A program made the position numbers and the translations under genes. From Candidatus Aenigmatarchaeota archaeon (lineage in GTDB: Archaea; Aenigmatarchaeota; Aenigmatarchaeia; QMZP01; QMZT01), in the NCBI GenBank assembly GCA_030634615.1, contig DAOWAL010000031.1:1-10915 (forward strand): a DNA stretch of 10,915 nucleotides, read 5' to 3'. The notes under the pieces were generated by a model that saw nothing but the letters and a program-made list of their open reading frames with translations, did no database searches and was not told where the DNA came from. Below are positions 4,866 through 10,915 of this stretch, in pieces (positions within the stretch are counted from its first letter, which is position 1; the number at the start of each line of letters is the position of its first letter).

Positions 4866-4883
4866 AATATTTGGGTGTTTGGC

Positions 4884-5375
4884 GTGAAAAATAATATAAT
4901 TCCTATGGAAAGAGGGAAGAAGAACTACATAAGTATAGAACCAGTATGGCTTCAGATAGGTAAATCTATATACAAGTTTTTAAGTGGTATCAATGATTAT
5001 CAAAATTTTGATGAGGATGAAGATCTTCCTGTTATTCCAGAATATCGGGCTAAGCAGATGGTAGGCACTGAAGATGAAACTCTTGGTGTTAGGGATAAGA
5101 CGACAGGTATAGAATATCTTACAGATAACCCAAGAAACAGGGATACTAAAACACGTGATTATGTTACATTCCATGAAAGAGGACACTCGCTTTATGGTGA
5201 CTCAGAAACTCTTGCTGATAAACATGCTGTCAAAGAAATGATAGGTAAATATGGTCACAGCATAGTCGATGAAATAATAGAAAAAGGATTGGCAGATTCT
5301 TCGATAGTTGCTAGTGTAGTCGGATCTAATGCTAACATGAGTATTTTGGAGGACATTAACGGTAAACCCGCTTAA
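4884..5375 (+). CDS. Small HExxH zinc metallopeptidase-like protein
   Basis: A 163-aa soluble protein from GTG 4884, chosen because GGGTG (4873-4877) is well placed before it; an in-frame GTG at 4875 lies inside that site. The key motif is TFHERGHSLYGDSETLADKHAV: H97, E98 and H101 form the classical zinc and catalytic signature, and E108 or D112 in SETLADKHA could be the third ligand, similar to the E..AD..A part of ImmA/IrrE-type (COG2856) gluzincins, but with a shorter gap. The first 90 residues are polar, with an acidic run (NFDEDEDL); no signal peptide or membrane segment is seen. A perfect-looking hairpin spans its stop, and the next gene on the strand begins 36 bases later. A protease role is inferred from the motif; the exact family is uncertain. 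Confidence 0.62.
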   Translation: MKNNIIPMERGKKNYISIEPVWLQIGKSIYKFLSGINDYQNFDEDEDLPVIPEYRAKQMVGTEDETLGVRDKTTGIEYLTDNPRNRDTKTRDYVTFHERGHSLYGDSETLADKHAVKEMIGKYGHSIVDEIIEKGLADSSIVASVVGSNANMSILEDINGKPA

Positions 5376-5388
5376 AAAATTAAGTGGG
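5367..5388 (+). other. Hairpin spanning the stop codon of the metallopeptidase gene
   Basis: CCCGCTTAA (5367-5375) pairs with TTAAGTGGG (5380-5388) around AAAA: nine pairs, one G-U. The left arm contains the TAA stop. No T run follows, so it is more likely an intercistronic processing or stability element than a terminator. Confidence 0.5.
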
Positions 5389-5410
5389 ATACTGTTAAGT
5401 AGGTGTTGAT

Positions 5411-6199
5411 ATGGCAAATTTAGTGAAAATTGGTGGAAAATTTGTATATACATTGTTAAAAGAATTTACAGATGCTACTTTAGAGATAAATCCGATAACT
5501 GATGCAGTAACGGATCTTACAGGTGGTGCAATTGGCGGCGGTGCGTATAGAAGCGTTGAAAAAGTATTGTTTAAAAAGGGTAAGATAGCCGGTTATATCT
5601 TAGATTCTGACGGTTCTGATCTTAGAGCGGAGGATTTCGAATACGACGATCACGGAAACGCAGTCAAATTAAGAGATCCAAGAAAAGGTATTCTTGCCGA
5701 AGCACCTGATTTTGATAATAGAATAGTAACATCTGGTTACATGAATATGACAGACCCATTCTATTCGGGTGATGATGGTTACGTTGATACTTCTAGAAGA
5801 AACCAAACAGAGCTGTATGTACAAGATGATATAACAGCAACAAAGGCTAAAAAAGAACGTATATGTACATCTTCTGGAATAGCAACAGATTTTGAAGTCT
5901 CAGCACTCCCAAAATCAACATGGGCATTTGCTGATTTGCTGGAACCTGGTGCAATGTCAGGTCCTGACATACTTTATGGTGCTGTAAAAGGTCTTACAGT
6001 GAGTGCAATAAAACCAGCTGAAAAACGTATAATGGGAATGTTAAAAAAAGTACCAGGAAACAGGAACTGGGACGGTGTAAGAAACTCATTGAACAATGGA
6101 ATCGACGAGCTTACGAAAGGTCTTTTGGGAATAAAGGAAGCTGAATACGATGGAGCAGCGGCACGATGGGGAATAGGAGAAAGGATGTCACATGGGTAG
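5411..6199 (+). CDS. Unrecognised 262-aa soluble protein
   Basis: The start ATG 5411 has AGGTG five bases upstream (5401-5405). I recognise no family. Residues 4-17 form a mildly hydrophobic helix, followed by a glycine-rich stretch, TGGAIGGGAYRSVEK (37-51). Residues 61-145 are acidic and predicted beta-rich (GYILDSDGSDLRAEDFEYDD and later DPFYSGDDGYVD). Residues about 170-250 look helical, with GMLKKVPGNRNWDGVRNSL. There is one cysteine (152), no obvious catalytic motif, no transmembrane helix and no signal peptide. It lies between the HExxH protein and two multi-pass membrane proteins on the same strand. The next gene has a separate leaderless promoter, so this gene pairs most closely with the metallopeptidase. 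It could be a substrate, partner or structural protein; none of these can be shown. Confidence 0.7.
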   Translation: MANLVKIGGKFVYTLLKEFTDATLEINPITDAVTDLTGGAIGGGAYRSVEKVLFKKGKIAGYILDSDGSDLRAEDFEYDDHGNAVKLRDPRKGILAEAPDFDNRIVTSGYMNMTDPFYSGDDGYVDTSRRNQTELYVQDDITATKAKKERICTSSGIATDFEVSALPKSTWAFADLLEPGAMSGPDILYGAVKGLTVSAIKPAEKRIMGMLKKVPGNRNWDGVRNSLNNGIDELTKGLLGIKEAEYDGAAARWGIGERMSHG

Positions 6200-6211
6200 A
6201 AATAAAATCCA

Positions 6212-6223
6212 CAAATTTAAACG
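6212..6223 (+). promoter_or_regulatory. Leaderless promoter of the 230-aa membrane protein gene
   Basis: CACAAATTTAAACG contains a TATA-like AATTTAAA centred about 26 bases before ATG 6244. The intervening bases hold no Shine-Dalgarno site, so transcription probably starts at the ATG. This splits the same-strand cluster into two transcription units or adds an internal promoter. Confidence 0.5.
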
Positions 6224-6243
6224 TACTGTTCCAATAGATAAAT

Positions 6244-6936
6244 ATGGCAGTAGACATGATGCAGATGTTCATTGATGTACTGAGAATCAGTCCAAATGTT
6301 TTAAATGAATACAGCAGAATGCCAGTGTTGGAACAGGTTTTTTATCTTTTGTTTTTCCCTATCCTTTTTCTAATTATTTTCATTTACATACTCACATCAA
6401 TATGGATGTCTGAACACAAGGGTCTCAGAATTCTCGTAGGTGTTGCTGTATGTGCATTCATAATATTACAAGGAATGTATGAATGGTTTATCATTTTAAG
6501 TAAATACTGGTTTTTCGGTCTCATAGCACTGGGAGCTTTCTGGTTCATAACAGGAAAGAGAAATCGAGGAGCCTCTGGCGGAGGAGGAGCACAGGGATTC
6601 ACATCAAAAGGAAAGAAAGGTGGACTTTTTAGTGACATACAAAAAAGGCTTAAGGGACAGATAACAGGCGAATTCAAACAAAGGGAACAAATGATAATGG
6701 CATTGCTGGACCAGATAGAGGATGCCCTCAAAAAAGCAGGTGGTGGCATAGAAGACGTAGATAATATAATAGGTGGCGGCGGTGGAGCCATGATGATGAT
6801 GTCAAGAGTATATCAACTGATAATGGATTTACGGCAGGATGGCGCTATAATGGGATTCCCAGAAAGCAGGATTACAAAGCTGATAAAGAGATATAATGTA
6901 GTTGCACACAAATTAGGAACAAAGACTATAAAGTAG
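6244..6936 (+). CDS. Three-helix membrane protein with Gly-rich linkers and cytosolic helical tail
   Basis: A 230-aa protein. Three membrane helices lie at about 32-53, 62-80 and 82-103. A basic, glycine-rich linker follows (residues 104-128, with SGGGGAQGF and KGKKGG), then a helical domain (about 130-167, KQREQMIMALLDQIEDALKKAG), a second Gly run (IIGGGGGAMMMM, 175-186) and a final helix pair to 230. By the positive-inside rule the basic tail should be cytosolic. The stop overlaps the ribosome site of the next membrane protein gene (AAGTAGGTGA), so the two are made together. I do not recognise a named family. The design, a membrane bundle with two flexible hinges and a coiled tail, suggests part of a complex with the 152-aa protein. 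Confidence 0.7.
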   Translation: MAVDMMQMFIDVLRISPNVLNEYSRMPVLEQVFYLLFFPILFLIIFIYILTSIWMSEHKGLRILVGVAVCAFIILQGMYEWFIILSKYWFFGLIALGAFWFITGKRNRGASGGGGAQGFTSKGKKGGLFSDIQKRLKGQITGEFKQREQMIMALLDQIEDALKKAGGGIEDVDNIIGGGGGAMMMMSRVYQLIMDLRQDGAIMGFPESRITKLIKRYNVVAHKLGTKTIK

Positions 6937-6943
6937 GTGAATT

Positions 6944-7402
6944 ATGTTACCGTATGATATATTTTCGCTTGAAATTATGCTTCCATTCTTCTTAGTTTTA
7001 GCAATTGTTTTTGGTGCTCTTGAAGTATCACAGGTGTTCAGTAATAAGGCTGTAAAGGCCATAATTGCATTTGTATTTGCGGCCTTTTCAGTAATGAACA
7101 TGCAGGTTGTAGCAATGATAAATTTCCTTTTGCCTTACGCAGCAGGATTCTTTGTATTGTTCTTTTTGGTATGGATAATACTAAAGCCTCTAAGAGGTAA
7201 AGGCGGGGATGGAAAAGGTGATAAAAAGGATCCACTAATACTAATAGTAGTTCTAGTGCTTGTACTTGTTATAATGACAAGACTTGGTGACACCGGTTAT
7301 TCGTATTCTCTTGGATTTTTAGCTAACCCGAACTTGCTTTGGATAATCGGAATAGTAGTAGTCGTGTTCATTATATACAAAGCGTACAAAATGGGCGCTT
7401 AA
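6944..7402 (+). CDS. Multi-pass membrane protein of 152 aa, conserved type in small archaea
   Basis: The start ATG 6944 has AGGTGA (6935-6940) upstream, overlapping the previous stop: translational coupling. There are four or five hydrophobic segments, at about 11-27, 37-56, 60-80, 97-112 and 130-147, and a basic Gly/Lys loop (KPLRGKGGDGKGDKKD, 81-96) likely on the cytosolic side. The first part (FFLVLAIVFGALEVSQVFSNKAVKAIIAFVFA) resembles hypothetical membrane proteins I associate with DPANN-type archaea, which often have this FG-x-L...NKA-x-x-A-I-I pattern; that is memory of a pattern, not a search. No transport or enzymatic motif is seen. It is followed by a convergent gene 19 bases later. 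Confidence 0.72.
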   Translation: MLPYDIFSLEIMLPFFLVLAIVFGALEVSQVFSNKAVKAIIAFVFAAFSVMNMQVVAMINFLLPYAAGFFVLFFLVWIILKPLRGKGGDGKGDKKDPLILIVVLVLVLVIMTRLGDTGYSYSLGFLANPNLLWIIGIVVVVFIIYKAYKMGA

Positions 7403-7421
7403 TAACTATCTTAGAAATTGT

Positions 7422-7787
7422 TTATTCAATATGAGCTTTTTTAGCCATCTCTGTTATGAAAGACTCAAGATCAATATCCATCATCTTGTACATTTCACCT
7501 ATAGTATTATGTATGATATCAAAAAGTTGTCTTTCCCTACTATCGTTTCCGTATTTGTTTATACCAGTTTTACCTATTCTGGCATCAGTTACTTGATAGA
7601 GATTTATGAATCCGTTATCAATGAGTTCTCTTTTATTGTTTTTAACACCGTCAATTACAGCGCTATATGATTGCATGGCAAGATCTTTAAACTCATATTT
7701 ACTGAGATCGAGCTTATCGCTATAGAGTTCTTCCATACATTTTGATATTTTACTTATATATTCCCCGATATCAATACCCTTACTCAT
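7422..7787 (-). CDS. Unrecognised 121-aa soluble protein
   Basis: The start is ATG 7787, because GTGAT lies four bases upstream as a ribosome site; the in-frame GTG at 7796 is that site itself. The protein is predicted almost wholly helical, mixed in charge, with no membrane segment and one cysteine (SKCMEEL). It includes GFINLYQVTDARIGKTGINKYG in the middle (phrases NLYQVTDARIG and GNDSRERQLFD are the most distinctive). No catalytic motif is evident and I recognise no family. The gene is convergent with the 152-aa membrane protein gene and divergent from scpA. CTTTATAAAG on the minus strand (7823-7832) is a good TATA box about 35-45 bases before the ATG, giving a short leader that holds the ribosome site. 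Confidence 0.68.
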   Translation of the reverse strand: MSKGIDIGEYISKISKCMEELYSDKLDLSKYEFKDLAMQSYSAVIDGVKNNKRELIDNGFINLYQVTDARIGKTGINKYGNDSRERQLFDIIHNTIGEMYKMMDIDLESFITEMAKKAHIE

Positions 7788-7942
7788 AAATATCACATTT
7801 GTTACTTATTAGTAGTATTTATACTTTATAAAGGTTTCGGAGGCGTATTTTTGGTCACAATTCAAGATTCTTAGAATACTATAACTAAGTGAAACTAATT
7901 GTCTTAATAAACTTGTTTAACCATATTAAATAAACAGATAAA
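7788..7942. promoter_or_regulatory. Divergent promoter region between the 121-aa gene and scpA
   Basis: Minus side: CTTTATAAAG and TATAAATAC-type elements (about 7817-7832). Plus side: TTAATAAAC (7904-7912) would place transcription start a few bases before ATG 7943, giving little or no leader; CATATTAAATAAAC (7922-7935) is an AT-rich alternative. Short inverted repeats are ATTCT-T-AGAAT (7867-7877) and ACAATT/AATTGT (7857-7862, 7897-7902), possible operator parts. Confidence 0.4.
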
Positions 7943-8653
7943 ATGCTTGACGAAAAGAAAGTTCTTGATTATATAACTGCCGAATATTCCTGGGAGCAGG
8001 TTATTTACGAGATCGTTGCTTGGGAGGGTCTTGACCCATGGGACCTCGACATAGAAAAGCTCACAGAAGGATTCTTAAAATATCTTAAAAACATAAAGGA
8101 AGTTGATTTTCGTGTGCCTGCAAAATTCATAATGGTTGCGGCAATACTTCTGAAAATGAAATCTGATTATCTTCGTGCTTTCAAGGAGCAAGTTGTAAAA
8201 GAAACCGAGGATGAAATGAAAAAACAAATGGAAGAAGATCTTGTTATAAAAGATGATGGGGAACCGTTTGAAATAAGCCCTATTAATGTTCCTCCGAGAA
8301 GAGAACCTGTTAGGGGAATTGTTGTAAGTGAACTTGTCAATGCTCTTAAGAAAGTTCTAAGATCGCATGATAGAAAAGAAAGAAGACGCGATAAATTGAG
8401 AAATAATATCGACATAACCGGGGACAACATTAATGACAGAATAAAGACCCTTTATGGCAGAATTAATAATCTTCTTTTAAGGGTCAAGAATAAAGAACTT
8501 GAATTTTCCAAGCTAGTTGGTAAAGAATGGACAAGGGAAAACGTTGTAAACAATTTTGTACCGCTTGTCCATCTTGAACAACAGAAAAAAGTTACTTCAA
8601 GACAGGACGAAATGTTTGAAGAAATCTGGGTCAGGAGAAGAGATAAAAAATGA
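7943..8653 (+). CDS. scpA: Segregation and condensation protein A (kleisin ScpA)
   Basis: ScpA is the kleisin that bridges the heads of an SMC dimer in chromosome organisation. The protein is 236 aa, about the usual length. The N-terminal domain carries the family signature: W17, EIVAWEGLDPWDLDIEKL (23-40) and DFRVPAKFIMVAAILLKMKSDYL (55-77), the helices that contact the SMC neck. The middle (78-125) is charged and flexible. A basic helical stretch (SHDRKERRRDKLRNN) follows, and the C-terminal winged helix ends with FVPLVHLEQQKKV...QDEMFEEIWV (about 206-231), which binds the SMC cap. There is no ribosome site before the ATG, so a leaderless or very short-leader mRNA is likely. Its stop overlaps the next gene's start (ATGA). 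No smc or scpB gene is in the window. Confidence 0.93.
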   Translation: MLDEKKVLDYITAEYSWEQVIYEIVAWEGLDPWDLDIEKLTEGFLKYLKNIKEVDFRVPAKFIMVAAILLKMKSDYLRAFKEQVVKETEDEMKKQMEEDLVIKDDGEPFEISPINVPPRREPVRGIVVSELVNALKKVLRSHDRKERRRDKLRNNIDITGDNINDRIKTLYGRINNLLLRVKNKELEFSKLVGKEWTRENVVNNFVPLVHLEQQKKVTSRQDEMFEEIWVRRRDKK

Positions 8654-10752
8654 AATCGAACGTCATAATGGCGTCAGTGTTTTTTCTAATTGTATTTCTC
8701 GTAAATTCCCAATACGTAAGTTCTGCAGTTGATGAAGTTCTAAGCAATCCTGCCGGTGTTGACGAGCTTACGGTCAACATACACCACTACGGATCAATTG
8801 ACATGGACGGCAACCCTACAAAAATAATGATAAACCTAAGCGTTCCCCAGGACGATAGTAGGCAGGACGTTGAATTGAATATGGAAACTGTTACGAATGA
8901 GCTTGGCACTGTTGTCGGTACTGTGAATGCAGACGACCCCGATAATCATTTTACGTATGATATACTCAGTACAGTCAGATCCAGAGCAAGTCACCTGTAT
9001 TCTCTTCCAAAGTCGTATGTCATACCTGACGATGTTGAAGTGTACTTGCAATCGACTAAAAACATACAATCGTCTGACCCGAAGTTTCAGGAGCTTGCCG
9101 AGGAAATAACAAGCGGTTCTAAGGATGATTTTGAAAAAATTGCAAAGCTTGCAATGTGGGTATATGATCATTTGGATTATGATTTATCATATTCTGGAAA
9201 AAACTTTGATGCACTAACTGTTCTTGAAAGTAAAATCGGTGTGTGTGCTGAATACACTACACTATTTATCGCGCTTGCAAGATCTATTGGAATACCAGCC
9301 AAGTTTGTATCGGGATGGTCTTATGGAGATATGGGATGGGAAAGGCATGCTTATTCGGAAGTTTATCTTGGTGAATGGGTACCTGTTGATCCACTATGGC
9401 TTGAGATAGGGTACATGGATGCCACACATCTGAGATTCGGGGACCATGTTGACAATACGGTTAGAAATAATGTAGAAGTTACTGGTTTTAATGTAAAAAA
9501 CATAGTCTGGTCAAAAGACGATATCGAACTTGAGATAGTTTCGCATTCCCAGATAGAAAAAGAAGCGGAATATGAAATGACAATTTCAAGTGAAGAATTC
9601 AGAAAAGGTGATGACGGTGTTGTTATACTTTCAATTGTGCCAAAAGAATACATTGTCGGTAAGGTTGTTCTTCAGACATGTTCCGGTAATTATGATATAG
9701 TTGATGTTATAGATAAGGAAAAGAGAGTTATACTGAGGCCCGGGGAAAAAGAACAGATATACTGGAAAATAAAAATAAATGATGATTTACCCAGTAACTA
9801 CATGTTCACGTGCCCATTAACCCTTAACTCGCGTTCTTTGGCTCTTAAACAAGTCGATACCTCTGTTAATAGTCGCTACGGTGAAAGGTTTACAAATAAA
9901 CTCACTGCTAGTCTTTCATCCGAAACAATCGAACTTGGAGAAGAACAGATAGTATTCATTTCGACAAGTGACATGGTACCTGATTCATACATAGGGATGG
10001 TCGCAGGAGATGATCATAAAAGATACGATGGTGTTTCTGGAGACTTCATGACAACTTTTACATTCACTCCTGATCAACTGGGTGAAAACGAAGTAATAAT
10101 ATATACATCAGAAGGTGAGACAAAAACTCTGAAGTATAACGTTGAGAGTGATCTTGCAATCTCAATTGACGATTTTGATGCACCAAAATATCTTAAAATT
10201 GGTGATACAAAGAACGTTTCTGCGTATATTGTGAACAAGGGTACAAATGAAGAAAGCATACACGTTAATATGATTGTAGACGGAGAAAACAACCTTGCAA
10301 ATTTCATCATTAAAAACAAGTACTTAGTCTCGGTGCCAGTTTCATTCAATACCCCTGGTGCAAAAATAGTTAAAATCGAAGTTTCTGCGTCCGGTACTGA
10401 TTACAGCGAGTCAAGAGTGATAGAGGCCTATGAAGAGCCTGTGATACATTATGATATTGATTATCTGGAAGGTAACGGGATTGTAAAACTGAATGTAAAG
10501 AATTCAAAAATAAAGGACGTCGAAGTTAAAGTAAGCGGTGTTAGCAAAACTGTTTCTGAAATATTTGGTGAGCATGAAATCAAGTTCCCGTTACCAACAG
10601 GTAATTATGAAATGGTTCTTACATGCAAAGACATTGCAGGAAAACCATACGAAGTGTCAGAAATAGTTGAGTTTAAGGAAAGGGACATATTCGCACATAT
10701 AACATCTGCGTTGAATGGTTTTATAGAATATATCATGTCATTTTTCAGCTAA
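8650..10752 (+). CDS. Secreted transglutaminase-like protein with C-terminal beta domains
   Basis: A 700-aa protein with an N-terminal signal peptide or anchor (residues 1-26: basic KSN head, hydrophobic IMASVFFLIVFLV, then SSA). A beta-rich domain covers about 35-130. The transglutaminase-like (papain-fold) domain covers about 145-250 with a complete triad: C199 in GVCAEYTTLF, H233 in ERHAYSEVYL and D247 in WVPVDP. In prokaryotes this fold usually serves as a cysteine protease or amidase rather than a cross-linker. Three or four Ig/CARDB-like beta-sandwich modules follow (about 275-400, 410-500, 500-595, 600-675). The last 22 residues (IFAHITSALNGFIEYIMSFF region) form an amphipathic or weak membrane helix. 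It starts inside the scpA stop (ATGA), hence translationally coupled, although one protein is nuclear-type cytosolic and the other extracellular. The role at the cell surface is inferred. Confidence 0.88.
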   Translation: MKSNVIMASVFFLIVFLVNSQYVSSAVDEVLSNPAGVDELTVNIHHYGSIDMDGNPTKIMINLSVPQDDSRQDVELNMETVTNELGTVVGTVNADDPDNHFTYDILSTVRSRASHLYSLPKSYVIPDDVEVYLQSTKNIQSSDPKFQELAEEITSGSKDDFEKIAKLAMWVYDHLDYDLSYSGKNFDALTVLESKIGVCAEYTTLFIALARSIGIPAKFVSGWSYGDMGWERHAYSEVYLGEWVPVDPLWLEIGYMDATHLRFGDHVDNTVRNNVEVTGFNVKNIVWSKDDIELEIVSHSQIEKEAEYEMTISSEEFRKGDDGVVILSIVPKEYIVGKVVLQTCSGNYDIVDVIDKEKRVILRPGEKEQIYWKIKINDDLPSNYMFTCPLTLNSRSLALKQVDTSVNSRYGERFTNKLTASLSSETIELGEEQIVFISTSDMVPDSYIGMVAGDDHKRYDGVSGDFMTTFTFTPDQLGENEVIIYTSEGETKTLKYNVESDLAISIDDFDAPKYLKIGDTKNVSAYIVNKGTNEESIHVNMIVDGENNLANFIIKNKYLVSVPVSFNTPGAKIVKIEVSASGTDYSESRVIEAYEEPVIHYDIDYLEGNGIVKLNVKNSKIKDVEVKVSGVSKTVSEIFGEHEIKFPLPTGNYEMVLTCKDIAGKPYEVSEIVEFKERDIFAHITSALNGFIEYIMSFFS

Positions 10753-10759
10753 GCTCAGT

Positions 10760-10774
10760 GTAATATATTTAAAC
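10760..10774 (+). promoter_or_regulatory. Leaderless promoter of the 28-aa microprotein gene
   Basis: GTAATATATTTAAAC contains a clear TATA box (ATATATTTAAA) centred about 28 bases before ATG 10796, with no ribosome site between (the ATG follows CTATTATTTTT). The spacing matches the other leaderless genes in the window and supports the tiny ORF as real. Confidence 0.6.
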
Positions 10775-10795
10775 TTACCTAGGTCTATTATTTTT

Positions 10796-10882
10796 ATGGC
10801 ATGCAAACCTAAGAAATCGGCAAAGAAGAAAATAGAAAAGAAAGAAGACAATCCATGTGCTTCTTGTTGCGGTTGTGGGTAA
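10796..10882 (+). CDS. 28-aa Lys-rich, Cys-tailed microprotein
   Basis: A complete short ORF, ATG 10796 to TAA 10880-10882. It begins MACKPKKSAKKKIEKKED, a highly basic stretch, and ends NPCASCCGCG, with cysteines at 21, 24, 25 and 27 plus C3. The C-x2-C-C-x-C tail could bind a metal such as zinc, iron or copper; the basic part could bind nucleic acid or membrane. It is far below the size usually annotated. Support for it being a gene is the ideally placed TATA box and the strong, non-random composition. It follows the transglutaminase gene by 43 bases but has its own promoter. Function is unknown. Confidence 0.6.
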   Translation: MACKPKKSAKKKIEKKEDNPCASCCGCG

Positions 10883-10885
10883 ACC

Positions 10886-10910
10886 ACACGCATTTGTTTT
10901 CTCATCGTGT
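10886..10910 (+). terminator. T-rich terminator after the microprotein gene
   Basis: CATTTGTTTTCTC (10891-10903) is a pyrimidine- and T-rich tract just after the microprotein stop, of the sort that ends archaeal transcripts. It lies in the loop of a weak 5-bp inverted repeat, ACACG/CGTGT (10886-10890, 10906-10910). Confidence 0.3.
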
Positions 10911-10915
10911 ACTGG

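Larger units (their letters stand above)
4403..4883. other. Long non-coding region between ftsZ and the metallopeptidase gene
   Basis: No credible protein-coding frame is seen here. From left to right it holds the ftsZ ribosome site and palindrome, a TATA-like element facing ftsZ (about 4496-4506), a 7-A run (4527-4533), three C4-loop hairpins (4547-4630), a TATA-like GGATATATAAAG (4685-4696, usable in either direction), a compound hairpin (4753-4794), the TATA box of the downstream gene (4812-4821), and a leader hairpin (4841-4865). The density of inverted repeats is much higher than in the other spacers of the window. Confidence 0.7.

Noticed and set aside
6384..6791. Minus-strand 135-codon frame
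   Set aside because: It is a shadow of the Gly-rich 230-aa membrane protein: the GGN codons read as proline or alanine on the other strand. The plus frame has a promoter and coupling to the next gene.

Overview
The window is AT-rich archaeal DNA. The evidence is an archaeal RNA polymerase subunit D (RpoD/Rpo3) with a ferredoxin-type insert, a tRNA whose intron sits at position 37/38 in a bulge-helix-bulge setting, archaeal TATA-type promoters (several placed for leaderless mRNAs), Shine-Dalgarno sites of the GGTGA type, FtsZ, and a kleisin (ScpA). Short housekeeping proteins beside many small hypothetical membrane proteins suggest a streamlined, perhaps DPANN-like, euryarchaeal-type lineage. 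That placement is inference, because no rRNA is present.

Layout. (1) 1-840, minus: a site-2-type membrane zinc protease, cut by the left edge. (2) 911-994, minus: tRNA-Leu with the odd anticodon AAG, divergent from rpoD (1081-1860). rpoD is followed at once by a 65-aa two-helix membrane protein (1862-2059). (3) 2101-2319: a 72-aa winged-helix protein, then an intron-containing tRNA-Gln (2380-2500). (4) Minus strand: a pilin-like secreted or anchored small protein (2510-2920), a strong hairpin, and ftsZ (3020-4402), whose FtsZ has an unusual ~125-residue Pro/Gln-rich N-terminal extension. (5) 4403-4883: a long non-coding stretch holding a 14-bp palindrome, three tandem hairpins that share a CCCC loop but have unrelated stems, and further hairpins. 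(6) 4884-7402, plus: four genes, an HExxH metallopeptidase-like protein, an unrecognised 262-aa protein, and two multi-pass membrane proteins. (7) 7422-7787, minus: an unrecognised 121-aa soluble protein. (8) 7943-10752: scpA overlapping (ATGA) a secreted transglutaminase-like protein of 700 aa. (9) 10796-10882: a 28-aa Lys/Cys-rich microprotein with its own leaderless promoter.

Core functions here are transcription (RpoD), translation (two tRNAs), cell division (FtsZ), chromosome organisation (ScpA) and membrane or cell-surface proteolysis and remodelling (S2P, transglutaminase-like). No insertion sequence, CRISPR array or phage gene is seen. The least explained parts are the C4-loop hairpin array upstream of ftsZ, the 4884-7402 cluster, and the two atypical tRNA anticodon loops.
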